A stretch of DNA of 64,000 bases from Casuarina equisetifolia. Taxonomy: Eukaryota; Streptophyta; Magnoliopsida; Fagales; Casuarinaceae. Below, in pieces: positions 1 to 12,551 of the stretch (its first letter is position 1; the number at the start of each line of letters is the position of its first letter). The notes under the pieces were generated by a model. It had not been told where the DNA came from. It ran no database searches and saw only the letters and a list, made by a program, of their open reading frames with translations. A program made the position numbers and the translations under genes. The stretch is from positions 22,817,583-22,881,582 of the forward strand of contig CM052359.1 in assembly GCA_028551475.1 (NCBI GenBank), read 5' to 3'.

Positions 1-19
1 TACACCCTAAAGAACTAAC

Positions 20-3000
20 CTTCCATTTTTTAAGACCTGGTCGGCGAACAAGTTCGGGAAGCTCACAAGAGACATCAACAAGTTCAAGCGAACCTCCACA
101 CTTCCGCAAAATCTGCATAAAATGAGCCATGATATGAATAATTGATAATATGATAATGGACCTTCAGATCGATGAGGTGAAAAAAGTTGCTACAACTGAG
201 TCCCATAGTTAAGAGGAAACGGTGGCCAGTCTCTTTAAAAATGTGAACACCATCAGAATTAATTACTAAAGAAGACATCAACTCATAATATCAAACACCA
301 ATACCCTAGGTTGAAATTGCACAATTTTGTAATTAAGCGTGGAACGTACATAAAGCTAGAAGCCTAAGATCCACTTGCAAACTATATCACACGTTATACA
401 GCACCACCAATTCAAAATAGAAATAGAAATTATCAGTAGTCACTGAGGTGTAAATCCTCACCATAAATACAATGTCAAGTTTCCCTCAGGTAACACCTCC
501 GTTTATGCAACTTTCTCCCAAGTAATGGTGTGCCATTCAAAACCAACATATTTATGATAAAGAAGAAGAAATACAAAGACAAAAGTGCAAAAGAGGTTAC
601 CAAAAAATAGTAAACTTAACAACTCTAGACCTTAATAATATTCTTATTGCAGCTCTGACCAAAATTTAGTATTATCTGTTCTAGCTGTACTATTATTTCG
701 TGACACAAGTACTCAAATTCGCTCTAGATTGTGACGTGCTGCCAATCTTAGAATGGGATCAAAATTTTTCCATTAAACTCCAATACTGAGTTGATTGGCG
801 AAGGAGAATCCAAAATACTGGGGAGAGAACTTCAAAATCAAGTTGTCCGATCTGTTTCCCCCATCTACTTTTATATGCTAACTTTCCAAATGCTCCATAA
901 ATTTAATGAATTACCAATTGTTATGAAATTTCTAAGCAGACAGGAATTCAATCACTTGCTGCCATTACTTCCTTTTTCTATGGATATGCCACAAATACTC
1001 TACAGAGTGATGGATCCTTTTAGGATCATACAAATAGGCCGTGCATAGCTGTCATCAGCTCCATAGGTTAAGTACCATAATGAGTGCAAGCCCTTTGTTC
1101 GATTGCCACTTGTGTAAGGAGAAACGTTATTATTCACAAGGGCCTTTTCCACATCAACAAGAAACTCTTGTTACAATTGAAGTAGAATTTATGAGGATTA
1201 TTTAAGGACCAAAGTCAATTTACTTTACAGAAGAGAAGATAGGGTGAAAATGGACTTTGAGATGTTGACATAGCATAAACATACCATGACCAAAAGAGAT
1301 AGGAAACTGTTGAGTTAGAGGTAATGCAGGACGTTTCAGTCAACAAAGAAATCCCGATCCAGTGGTCTCTACACTAAATGCAACAGTTCAAGCAGCAGCT
1401 GAGATGATAAGATACAAAATCATTACTCCAACGGGGAAAGTTTACTTTCTTAAGTTTGCCACCTTCCTTTCCCTCCCACATTCGACTCCCTCTTTGAGTA
1501 AGAATACATAGTTAAAACAAAACATTCACAACACCTCCTCTAGGCTGGTAAAGGAGTAAACATGATAGTCAATATGTAGGGCAGGGTTTGTGCACAGAAA
1601 TCATTGAGCAAGTTGGTTAATGCACTGTTTCATTCCTTTCTAGATTCATTGGTGTACAAAATGCTTAATACATTACCTCAGCAACCACAGCCTCATTCTC
1701 TACTGGATTCATAGAACAAGTTGAGTACACCATTCTCCCACCAACTTTGAGCAAAGATACACCTGCATAGTCAACAGAATCGTTAAAAATTTTGTAAGCC
1801 TCAATGGACCACACACACATACACACACTAGTATGCTCTTTCTGTGTATATGCCCCAAACCCAAGTCTAAAGACATGATTTGCCCATTCCATCAAACAAA
1901 CAAACAGATTCAGTTAAACACTGGCAACATACAATCAAAAGACCTTTTCATCTAAGCAAAGAACTGCATTGTAATGCAATCAACTAAATACAAGGTGGAA
2001 GGCTCTTCAAGCTCTCTGCTTTATAGAAATCTATCATCTTATCAGAAATGGCACATAGGAGAACTGTTACTTTCCAGATACAAGATCATACTAACATTCC
2101 AAGATAACCTCATACTGTATTGACAGTGACTTAGAGAGGCAGTTGATCTCAAGGTTGACATCCAACTGGTTTGCTCAAAAACATTTATTACAACCAAAAA
2201 GACATATATCAGAGCAAATATGTTAGACAAAACTGGTTTTGGTCATAAATACATTGAAATAAAATAAGTTTGCGGAAATAAACTTTGATCCAAGGAATTC
2301 AACAGTGCTGAAATTTATCACTGATTTTAAAAAACTTGCATCATCGCAATTCAGGTGTCATCATTGAACAAGGAAACATGAGGTGGCACATTAAGATTAT
2401 GTGTGGTTCATGAATCAGCCACATGGCATAAGTCATGTCAACAATTAAGATCAAAACATTGAATTTTTTATTTTCCACCTAAAGGATTTCTCCCTGAGTC
2501 ATCATCTATCCTCCATACCAATCACCCCACCCCCACAAGAACCACCCTAATGATGGATTGACCAAAAATATATATATATAATTACAGTAATGGGTCTAAT
2601 TGTATATTGAGGAGTTGAAAGACAAAGTTAATCTTCAGCCGAAAAGATTTACTAAAAATAAAAAAGAGAAGAAAAAAATAGTTTCAGGCTTTCAACCTGT
2701 CTAACATGATTAATTCCTCCTAAGCAAGTCATTATGCATGCTGTCCTGATTCAATCATTCACAATTTATAACTTTTCAAGCTCTAATTATTAGCAGCAGA
2801 TGTAAGCAAAATTCATGCTTAATAGGCAAGAACTCTCTATGTCTCTTGATGCTTAAGAAGCATAGTCAGCTTGTCAGAATATGAATCTCAACCTCAAAGG
2901 GAAAACTTTGGTAAAAATCACAAAAAGCATAAAGGTATACAATCACAAAGAACTCCCAATCAAAAAGTTATTCGAGAAAGATACCTCGCATAGCTATCTG

Positions 3001-3761
3001 AACCTGTAGGCTATGGAGGCCATTGCCTAATCCTATATTCCTGTATTAAGAAAAGAAAATGTTATCCTTCTTGGAACACTGAAATTAAAGGAGCAAGTAG
3101 ATAAAAAAGGAAAAAACACTACCATTTCCTCCAGATATCAGGAGCCTTGCGAAGGGTGCCATCCCCACTGCAAGGAACATCACATAATACACGATCAAAG
3201 ATCAGTTGACTGATGCTTGGGTCAGGTCCTATTACTCCTTCAGAAGAACCTGAGCAATTTCTGTTTGAACGGCAACCAGGAAAATGTTGAGCTTCATGAT
3301 TCGTGACTATCAGGTTGGCAGTACACATCCTCTTCGTTTGGTGGATAAGAAGATTGCATCTTTGGACATCGAGGTCATTTGCCACAACCTAAGACAACCA
3401 AAATATGAGGATTACCACTTCATATGATCAAACAAAATGAAAAAAAAAAAAGATCAAAATAAAATCAGAAGCAAAGAGTGAAAAAGGGTAAGCTTAGAAG
3501 GACACAAACCATTCCATCAGGCAGTAATCCTGCTTTGGTTGCTTGGTGTATAATCTCAAGCAGTTGGAATGTTTTGGAACCAGGTGCAGCACACACTGAG
3601 AAAAGCAAAGAAACAGTTAGAAATTTTTTGATAAATATATCCATTTTCCCTAGATGTCCATGGGTTTCTATTATTTTTCATTGAAACTTAGATAAACATT
3701 TGACAGAGACAAGAAGTAATCACAACTTTTGGATAAAGAGATTTTTGGAAATGCAATTGTA

Positions 3762-3794
<33 letters not shown>

Positions 3795-5955
3795 AAGAGG
3801 AAGGACAGGTAATGAATGGAAATTTTTAATGCACCATAAGTATTTGCTTACTGTCAAGCACAAAATGATATGGACGTACATCCAGGAAGAGAGGGGGTAC
3901 CTGCACCATGAGCAACATTAGCTGCAAGCATCTACCTAACCATCTAAATTAAGTAAAATACAAGCGCGAGAACACCCCAAAATAAATCATATTTATCTAT
4001 TTTTCATGAGAGACCATAAATTGCAGGAGTGACAGTATGTAATGTTAGCCCACCATGCTGACAGCCTCCTGCCTTGTGATGTTTCCAATTTCATTTTCTA
4101 GCTTTAGGAACTCATGGAACCTGAAAATTCATATATCAGAATGTCAAGTGAGATAAATAAAAGAAAAAATATAAAAACAAAAATAAAAAGCAGAACTTAT
4201 CGACGATAACTTAGGCAGTTCAAATAAGTTCATCTTGTTATGGGTAGCTCACTCGTATTTTAATGTACTAAACAAGCACTCCAGCAGGATGATTCAGAAA
4301 ACCAACAAATTGCTTACAATTGAGAGCAGGTACATATACCTCAAGGTCAGAAAGAAAGTCTCTATCTTTTGGACAAAAAAAAAAACTTCCTGTCCAAAAG
4401 AAGGAAAAATTCAAAATGGGTCACCTCCAACTGATTAGGGTATAAGTTTGGAAGAAAAAATTTCCCGTTATTTGACTTTCACCGACAGCAAAGACAAATA
4501 AAACAGACAAAATTTAACAAAAATTATAGACTGACTCATACTGTTCCCAACAAAAAGAACTTATATTAGAAGCTGTTCATTCATCATAGAAACAGTAAAG
4601 GTAGTTAATCATATCAAAGTTTCCACGTGTATTACATTATACAGAATAATTTCAACAGAAGTAAAAAAATTAACAAGCAAGCATGTAACAAAATTACCAG
4701 TGCATTTGAATTCTTTCTTTTTATGTTTTTGATTAATAGATATACATCCATAATTTTCGTCCACATAAGTGAAGGTAAAAATCTGCACAGGGTACAAGAT
4801 ATCAAAGATTGAGAACCAAATTTCATCCTTAAAATATGTTCTACGTAATCCACTGACAACAATCTCGAAGCTACACATGTATACACACCCAATTATACCT
4901 AAGAAGACCAGCACGCAAAGAACAATTTACCTCTCAAGGGTTTGGTTCTTCCTCAGTTGCATACGGGAGAAATTTGACTGCCAAGCAAGATTCTCAGGGT
5001 ACCAAGGCAATGGTCTGATGGCCTCGACTTCACCATCGGGGACCTTAATCGAATAAAAGGAAAGAGAAGTGAGAACGGCATATCGTAATAATGACCAGCA
5101 GCTGACCTTTGTAGCTGCAGTTCAGTTACAAAGTTAAATTACGTGGCTTTACCTCAGTTTGAAAAGACTTCGAGAAGTCATTCTCTAACTGTGATCGGAT
5201 GTCTGCACAAAACTGGGTACTGCGAAAGAGATGAAAGCACGGAAATATGCCAAGGTCGAATTAATACAATGTAATCCTAGGAAATCAACTGTGATTATGA
5301 GAATATTTTAGACTGCATTGAAGAAGGAAAGATTCCAACCACTTCCACAACTAAACATATAGAGCAAATACCCACTTCTCCATTTCCCGAGAACAATCAC
5401 TTCAGACGACCGTTTATCTAACAGAACCACAAAAAGCATAATTTGGCATTACCTCGAATTGATTCTAAAAGCCGCAGGCAATGGTTTTCGAAGTACTTCC
5501 ATGAAGGAGTTCCACTCTTCTGGTGACACAATTCCTTGCTCCTACCATTACCCAAAATGTTAAAAAGGTTAAAAATAAAAAAATAAAGAAATAATGAAAG
5601 AAAGTTTTCAGATTTCCGCAAGAAAAATACATCATTCCCGGGACGCACTGGAGTATATTTGACATCAAACAGAAACCAAAAAAAAAAAAAGAATAAACTT
5701 AATGAAGAGGGTCTATCGCCCAGAACCTGTTTGTGTAAATGCATACCCAAGTACAGAAAGTAATAGCACCTTGTAGTATTCATCGAAGGCGGGGTTCTGG
5801 GTGGCGAAGGGTTGCCAACCGGAATTCTCATTGTCGTTGTTGTTACTGTTGTTGTTGTTATCAGAGGAAATATCGGGCTTGGGGCGCTTCCAAACGTTCT
5901 CCCTGTTCTGCTTGAAATGCCTCCTCTGCGTACGAGCCCGTCCCCTACCTCCCAT
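20..5955 (-). CDS. TRM4: RNA (cytosine-5)-methyltransferase, NSUN2/TRM4 type (5' part; continues past the left edge)
   Basis: SAM-dependent enzyme that makes 5-methylcytosine in tRNA and other RNAs, mainly nuclear in known homologues. Eleven exons were placed: 5770-5955, 5453-5541, 5153-5219, 4931-5043, 4054-4120, 3852-3900, 3510-3595, 3123-3388, 2985-3040, 1677-1762, 20-112. Phases agree throughout, giving 386 codons; plant homologues are about twice that length, so the C-terminal half lies outside. The start [14 protein letters not shown] is basic and followed by an Asn-rich stretch. Visible motifs: SAM motif [14 protein letters not shown], motif [22 protein letters not shown] (the release Cys follows Pro), and motif [17 protein letters not shown], whose Cys is the expected nucleophile. 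The last exon here, ILRKCGG...[10 protein letters not shown], is also typical. Telo-box copies lie just upstream. The intron 3596-3851 holds a 32-nt poly(G). All catalytic residues are present. Which plant paralogue (TRM4A or TRM4B) this is cannot be said. Confidence 0.93.
3762..3793. repeat. Poly(G) homopolymer of 32 nt
   Basis: An uninterrupted run of about 32 G on the plus strand lies in the intron 3596-3851 of the TRM4-like gene. The transcript therefore carries poly(C) and the template strand poly(G). The exact length is uncertain because homopolymers are error-prone in assembly. Confidence 0.9.
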
Positions 5956-6043
5956 TTTTGGAACCCGCGCAGGAACAGCCTGTTGCCGCAAACGACGACG
6001 GGGATCTTGGAGTCGGAGTCCAGCGCCAGCTTATTGTTTGGGT

Positions 6044-6066
6044 TTTAGGTTAGGGTTTTAGGTTGG
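6044..6066 (-). promoter_or_regulatory. Telo-box elements upstream of the TRM4-like gene
   Basis: Two spaced AAACCC(TA)-type elements are read on the minus strand (TAGGGTTT at 6051-6058 on the plus strand, with GGGTTTTAGG flanking). They lie about 90-110 bp upstream of the ATG. Telo-boxes are common near the start sites of plant translation-related genes. Function here is inferred. Confidence 0.55.
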
Positions 6067-7180
6067 GTTTTTTGTTTGGGCTTTCGCGCACACTAATTTT
6101 CTATTCTTGTTTTACTAATATATTGAAGAACTCTCTTCATCTTCTTCTCCTTTATTTTCATATTTCATGAAACTCTAAAGTAAGGGTTTCCAACTACGAA
6201 TCACTCTTCAAGATTTCCAATAATTGTCTTTGAAATACAAAACAGTAGGAAGCATCTTGTCATTTCATTAAATCATAAATGTGACAAATAAAAAATGGTA
6301 AATTTTTATATCATAAATTTTCATTGTTTAATTTTGAAAACATTGAATAATATTTTAATGAACTCTAATGATTACATACTTTAAAAATTTTAGATGTCTA
6401 AAGATATGAGTTCGATTCATGAAATTGCAACTCATTTTAACATATCTCTTATTTGTTTAGCTAAAATAGATTGATAACAGAGAAAAATCTTAAGATTTAG
6501 GCACTTATGACCTAAATCATTCTTAAGATTTATCAATTTTAGGATTGATAATTCATAATAAAAATAAATAAAAAATAAAAAAGCAAGAAACAAGAAAATT
6601 TACTTGATTGTGATTAAAAGGAACAATAATTATCTAACAACTATAACCATTTATATTGTATTAAATAAAATATTCTTCTTTTTTAAGTAGCCATGGGATT
6701 GAGACCTGCCTTATGCCACTTTGAAAAAAAAAATTTGTATGTCTTTTTCATAATTTTACGTGCAAATAATTGTGATGTGATTAAAATGATCAAAATGTTA
6801 GATAATCCACATCTCTTTACACATCTTTAAAATGAAGAAGGTTGTGAAAAATAACCAAGATAATAAATAATTGATGGTCTACTCCAAGGACGAAGGAAGA
6901 CGTTTTGGTATTTGTGAAAAAGAAAGGGTTATTAATTAAAGGACTCATGTAGTAAGATAAAAGGAGGACTATGTGGTCTTTCTATTTTGTTCCCAAAAAA
7001 GGTAAATTTATTTATTTCAACGACTAAAATGTATTTTAACGCGCGTCACGATTACATACTTCGGAAGCGTACGCTGAAGTAAGCGAACCAATCAATAACC
7101 AAGCTTGGGACTCAAGATTCCATCAACCAATAAGATTCAAGAACAGGTGTTGTACACGGCGAGAGGGCAGTCCCTGGTTT
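6067..7180. other. Intergenic, divergent promoter region between TRM4-like and NAC genes
   Basis: AT-rich spacer with short A/T runs and no convincing ORF. The two flanking genes diverge from it, so it should hold both promoters. A GC-richer patch with ACGCGCGTCACG lies near 7038-7050, close to the NAC transcription start. No repeat or mobile element was recognised. Confidence 0.5.
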
Positions 7181-7312
7181 CCTACTCTTTACATCTCATT
7201 TGGAAACTACATGCAATTTTCTCTCTGCTTCTGGCTCTCTTTCCTTCTCGTTCCCTCTCTGATTCTCTCTCATACGTGTTTCCGTGTGTTTCTTGGGTCT
7301 CCCTCGCTTAAG

Positions 7313-7960
7313 GTACGGTCTCCGGAGTTCATTCCTCTCTAAAACCTTTCCGTTAGTTGCTTTTGATTTCGCAAGTTGGGGGTTTTGTTTTGATTTTTTT
7401 TGTTGTCTCTGGGGCTTCCCTTATTGACTTGGCTTGTGATTTTCATCTTCCTCTGGATTTTCATTTTCATCTTTGGGTTTAGGCTGGTTCGTTCTATGGT
7501 TTCGCATCCTAAGGACTTCTCCGTTTTTTGTTTTCTCCTTTCTGATTCTTTTTTTTCTGGGTTTACGTGATTGGAAGTACGGTGATTTTGTCGTTCACAA
7601 TCTGAGTTTTACTTTGTTTTTGAGCTGAGATTGGAATATACTATATCTCTCCCCTTTGTTTGGAGGCTTTATGCATACCATTTGACTTTTGGGTTTCTGA
7701 GAAAAATCATCTGATTTATATGCCTATCGCCTGTTAATGATTTATACGAGTTTCGCATCGTGTCGTTTGTATTGCTGCTTAGGGCTATAGAATGTCGTGT
7801 ATATGGTTCTGTGTCCTGTAGGCGTAGGTCCTATCAGGGGTTTCTTTGCTTGAAAAGAGAGAAGAAAAAAAATTCAACTTTTGATTGGCTCTCCATATTT
7901 AGTCCGTGGCTTGTATTTTTGAGTTCTTTTGGGTTTCGTGCTTAATAGTGCTGATGACAG
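7313..7960 (+). other. 5'UTR intron of the NAC gene
   Basis: Inferred from a good donor (CTTAAG|GTACGG at 7313) and an acceptor (GATGACAG| ending at 7960) flanking a T-rich, ORF-poor 648-bp stretch. The leader before it (about 7180-7312) is CT-rich like many plant 5'UTRs. The upstream ORF begins 19 nt after the acceptor. Confidence 0.6.
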
Positions 7961-7979
7961 GATATTCATTGCGCAACAA

Positions 7980-8093
7980 ATGTCTATTGATCTCAACGAG
8001 AAAAATCAGCCAAATTCTTGGTCCAATTTTAGTTTCATGAATCGGGGGAGGCTCTGGTGTTCGTGGAGGATCTTGTTTCGACACTGGACTTGA
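7980..8093 (+). CDS. Candidate regulatory upstream ORF (37 aa) of the NAC gene
   Basis: ATG at 7980, TGA at 8091-8093, lying 158 nt before the NAC start at 8252 and in a different frame. The peptide begins MSIDLNEKNQPNSW and ends in an Arg/Trp-rich tail, RGRLWCSWRILFRHWT, right at the stop. Peptide-sequence-dependent uORFs usually act through such a C-terminal segment. Arabidopsis ANAC082 is reported to carry such a uORF, and this main ORF belongs to a similar NAC group. The tail resembles what I recall of that family, but I could not align it. If real, the nascent peptide would stall ribosomes and repress the NAC, with relief under some stress. No protein function apart from this cis control is expected. 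Confidence 0.6.
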   Translation: MSIDLNEKNQPNSWSNFSFMNRGRLWCSWRILFRHWT

Positions 8094-8251
8094 TACTTGC
8101 TTTTCATCTGTGGCAAGTCTTATATTAGTTGCAACCTAAAGTAGGGTTTAGATCGTTGTTTCTTTGGAAGGTATTTTAGTTAAAGTACAGGGGATTACAC
8201 ATTGCTCTCTTTGCGTCTTGTAAGGGATTTCTACATTGGGCTTCTGAAATA

Positions 8252-11200
8252 ATGGCACTGTGGAACGTTCTTTTGAATTACATGATGGGGGGAAGAACAC
8301 TGGTGCCCCCTGGGGTTCGGTTTGATCCAACTGATATTGAGCTGATTCTGTACTATCTGAAGAAGAAAATCTTGGGTAAAAGGCATCGTTTTGAAGCAAT
8401 TGCGGAGATTGATATATACAAATTTTCCGCTTGGGAGCTTCCAGGTACAACGGAAAATTCTTATATATACAAAATACATGATTGGCATATTGTGTTTTTT
8501 CTGTTTGAATCTTACCTATTTGTGCTTTTTTGCTTGTTCAGGTAAATCTATTTTGGAAAGTGGGGATTTTGAAAAGTCGTATTTCTTTTGCCCACTGCAG
8601 AAAAAATATTCAACTGGGGGTAGAATGAATCGTACTGCTAAATCTGGGTTCTGGAAAGTTACCGGTAATGATAGAGATGTCCATGACCACAATGGCAAAT
8701 TGGTGGGGAAAGTAAAAACTTTGATTTTTCATGAAGGAAAGGCACCAGGGGTTCGAACGAATTGGGTTATGCATGAATACAGACTTGAAGATGAGAATTT
8801 GCCTATGGGAGGAGTTGTTGAGGTAATTATTTATCATCCTTGGTATGTTATCTTATTTGTAATTCAATATCATTGCTGTTTTGCACAAGGTAATTTTTGG
8901 TTTTGCATTGATGTTCAACATTAAGCTGTCTGCCTCGCACTACATGTTTGTGGATTGACGTGTCCTCTTGTTGAGGTAATGATTGGTTATTTGTCATCCT
9001 AGATATGGCAATCTTATTTGTAGACTCAATGGAATTGCTGTTTTGCACAAGGTGCTTATTTTGTTGTTGATGTTCAACATCAATTTCCCTACTTTGCTCT
9101 AGATTTAGGGACTTCAGTCGAAATGCCTGTGTATTGACATGTTCAACTCCTGCCCTTCTTGTCCAAAATTCTCTCCATCATAACCACGGTGCTCTTAAAC
9201 CACAGAAGCATGTTAATGACCCAAAGTTGTCTAATCCCATTCCATTTAGCATTTATTTAGTTACACCTACTGGATCTTGGCTACTCATTTTTGATATTTT
9301 CTCTGGGGGCTCAAATTGTTCGTTAAAGCTCTGTCTGGATTTGTGTGTATAGAAGTATATTTCTTACTCAGTAGTTTCTAGGCATGTTTGAGAAGTTGGA
9401 GTTTATCTTACTTTTAGGTAAAGAGGGCAAATCAATTGATGACCCAAAATCATTGTATATTCTCAGTGAGTTGGATTAGGAGGGCAACTTCTTTTGTGTT
9501 TGTCTAAATGCAAAAGAAAAACCTTTATACTTTTGATGTTTACTCTGATTATTTTTTTTTTCCCTGTTTTTCATTAGTGTGTCAGTTATACTAATAGGTG
9601 GGTTCCTTTTTCAATTCGGATGCTGCAAATAAAGACTCTTTTTGCCGTATCATCTGGCCAATACATTGCAAATTGTTAAGGAACACAGCACAACTACTTG
9701 CCAATGATACTCCATTAAATAATGTTCATGTTGGTTGAATCTTATTCTGTCAAAACCTGGAGAGGTTTATTACGCTGCCACTCCCTTTCTCCTGTATCCT
9801 TTATTGGTTTTTATATGTCTCAGTTTCCATTCCTAAAATGAATGTACAAAAGGTTACACTTTTTGAATTACCATCTAAAAATTTTCATTCTTCAAAATTT
9901 GCATATTTTTCAAGTGCAATAATATCTTACCCCGTTCCATCTCCCCATCTGGCATGCAATTGCGGAGTTGGGGGAAGGGATGAAGATAAACAATTGCATC
10001 TCCTTAAAAGGTTTTGCTTACAAAGATGGATGATTAAAGGGGGACCCAGGAAATAATATTTATTAGTTATATGTTGAATCTATTGGTTGCCTCATTCTTT
10101 ATGTGATTTTCATTTTTGTTGCTGCATTGGAAAACTGATTGATGTTATTCTGGTGCCATACTTCTCATGGTGTTTTTGTCTTGTAGAACAAATATGTGCT
10201 TTGCGTGATTTACAAGAAAGAGGGCTTAGGCCCAAGAAACGGTGCCCAATATGCAGCACCATTTAAGGAGGAAGACTGGACAGAAGGGGAGGAAGATGTC
10301 CATGTAGAATCTGGCCCTTCTGCTGATATGTCCACCCCAGCCAGTGTGCTGCCTGCTGGTACCTCGCAATTGAGTGGCATAGTTTCTGGCTCAAGTTCAT
10401 CCAACATTGTAACACGCGACTCTGAGAGTCTTCCAACAGTTTGTACTGATAATGTTTCTTTAAAGGAATCAAGTGAAGTTGATATTCTTTCAACAGTCCT
10501 TGGTAATAATGTTTCTCCAAAAGAGCGGCCTCAAATTTCTGGGGAAAATAAGGTGGTTTCAGCAATTGATTGCTCTGGAGTGGACGACACTTTGATTTCA
10601 ACTGAAGATGGCATAGATAAGGTGCGTGAGCTTAGTTGCCCTTTTTCCTTACCAATATGCTCCTGATATGGTAGCAACAGGAATTTTATGTATGACATTT
10701 TCATCTTTCTAACCCAGATCTTTTCACACTCTGCACTTATTTGTATAATTCAATGCTGTAGTTTCATTAAATTCAGTCATTTTCTTTGTATCATGGAGCT
10801 TCTAAAGTTCACTAGTGAACCAGAATCTGGTTAGCTGGATCTGAAATGTGGCTCAATTATTTAATAAGATGCTAAGTTTACCATCCAAATAACATTCTGT
10901 TTCCTTCTGTTCTCGGGCCCTTTCAAGAGACAATCTGGAAAGTAAGGTTGACGTAAATCATAAGTATGTCAGAATATTTGAGTGTAATGTCATCATCTGT
11001 CTAGGTCATGGCAACTATCCATATAATAAATAATCTACTGACACAAATTAAAAAACAAGCCTGCATTCTCCTTCCATGTTTCAGGCTAAGTGGCATACAG
11101 CATTCCTGTTCCTCTTAGATGGGACACAATGATCTGTCTTCATCTTTTACCTTATTTATCTGTGTCTCATCTCGTACTATACTTTCCTCTTTTGGAATAT

Positions 11201-12551
11201 GTATAACAAAGTTTTATTAAATCTAACTGGGATATCTGATGTACTTATACATTTTGGGGAATAAGATCAAACTGGGACCTAAACCATAAACATATATGAA
11301 ATAGAGGACTATGTGAAGGATGATCCTTTAATGTGCAGATATTATGTTTCACATTTGGGGGAACTTCTGGAGCAAAATTTTAACACTAAACCATTATATG
11401 GAAGTAAAGAAAAATTATCGTTGGTAATTGCCTTCTTAAGTGCTAACTTGAGATAGTATTGATACGGAAAAATTGTAACTGCTTATTGATGGTATACTTG
11501 CAAGTGGGAAAAACCATGCTTTAGGTATAAGTGGTAATAGGTTGCTTAATCAGAGGGAAAATTCTGGAGTTGATTTATTTTTCACTTGCATTATGTGGAG
11601 ATGAGTTGGCCTTATTCTTCCATGGTTTTGTTCAGAGTTTCGAATTTAATGCATAAGGATATGGACCCCTGCCCTTAGCAACCCTCCTCACCTTGCCCCT
11701 GTGCATCCAAAAACATGATGGTCTTCTATGTTTCTTTCTATTTTTATGATTTTAGTTATCTTTCGATATTTTTTATTGTGTTGTTTGATGTCTCCTACTG
11801 TAAATATAAGTGTCTATCTTCGCTTTACATTTTTCATGTGCGTCTTAGAAGAAAAAGAACTTCAATTTCATCTTTTTTCTATGGCCCCTACTATTTTCAA
11901 GGAATAATGATCTTTAAGCTTATAGTCTGTGAACTGATCTAATGTTTTACCCCTTGTATATTTTTGTTTTATTTCCAGTATGTTTGAATTTTGGGTGACT
12001 ATCATTACTGGGACTAGAATTGCTGTCAGTTTAGGTTTTTCCTTTCTCACTAATTTCACAGCTTTGTTAGGTGTTAGTGCTTGAATTTGATTTTTGTTGA
12101 TATGCTATTTGCTTTATAAAGTACGAATTTCAATTTTCAATTATTTGTATATTTAGGAAAACATATAAAATAGAAGTGTTCAAAATCATTTTTGAAAAGG
12201 GAAAAAAAGAAAGTAGAATTTGAACTGGTTGGCATAACCTTAGCTGTCAGTGGATCTGTAAGTTTTCCATGTGAACATCTAAATTCTTCACCTGGTCTCT
12301 TTTTCATATCATAGACTTGAAAAGGTTTTTTAATGTTTTACTTGACTATATTAATGTGAGCTCTTGCTTGAAGATGTTGTTTGGTGTTCTAATCTATACT
12401 GACGCTTAATATCTTTACATGTTTCCAGAGTTGCGGTTCTGATGGATATGATATTTTCGGAGAGTTGGGAGATCTGGACAATCTGGATTGTAGTTTTAAT
12501 CTAAGTGATCTTGATATTCCCCTGGATGGTCCTTTTGTGCAACCACCATGA
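8252..12551 (+). CDS. NAC-domain transcription factor
   Basis: DNA-binding nuclear regulator. Exons: 8252-8444, 8542-8822, 10187-10621, 12429-12551; total 343 aa. A later start at 8282 ([10 protein letters not shown]...) would give 333 aa and is about equally likely. NAC subdomains are visible in order: A ([20 protein letters not shown]), B ([17 protein letters not shown]), C ([20 protein letters not shown], then [11 protein letters not shown]), D ([20 protein letters not shown], then VMHEYRL), E ([20 protein letters not shown]). After the domain comes AAPFKEEDW and an acidic, Ser/Thr-rich tail ending in a Leu/Asp-rich segment near [20 protein letters not shown], a likely activation region. 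No membrane segment is seen. Several normally fixed residues differ (GVRFDPTD for [17 protein letters not shown] for GYWKATGKD). The 5' leader carries an intron and the uORF at 7980. The nearest known group seems to be ANAC082/ANAC103, by inference. Confidence 0.9.

Noticed and set aside
5418-5831. 137-codon minus ORF in the TRM4-like gene
   Set aside because: It runs through an intron and overlaps true exons in another frame; an artefact of reading across splice sites.
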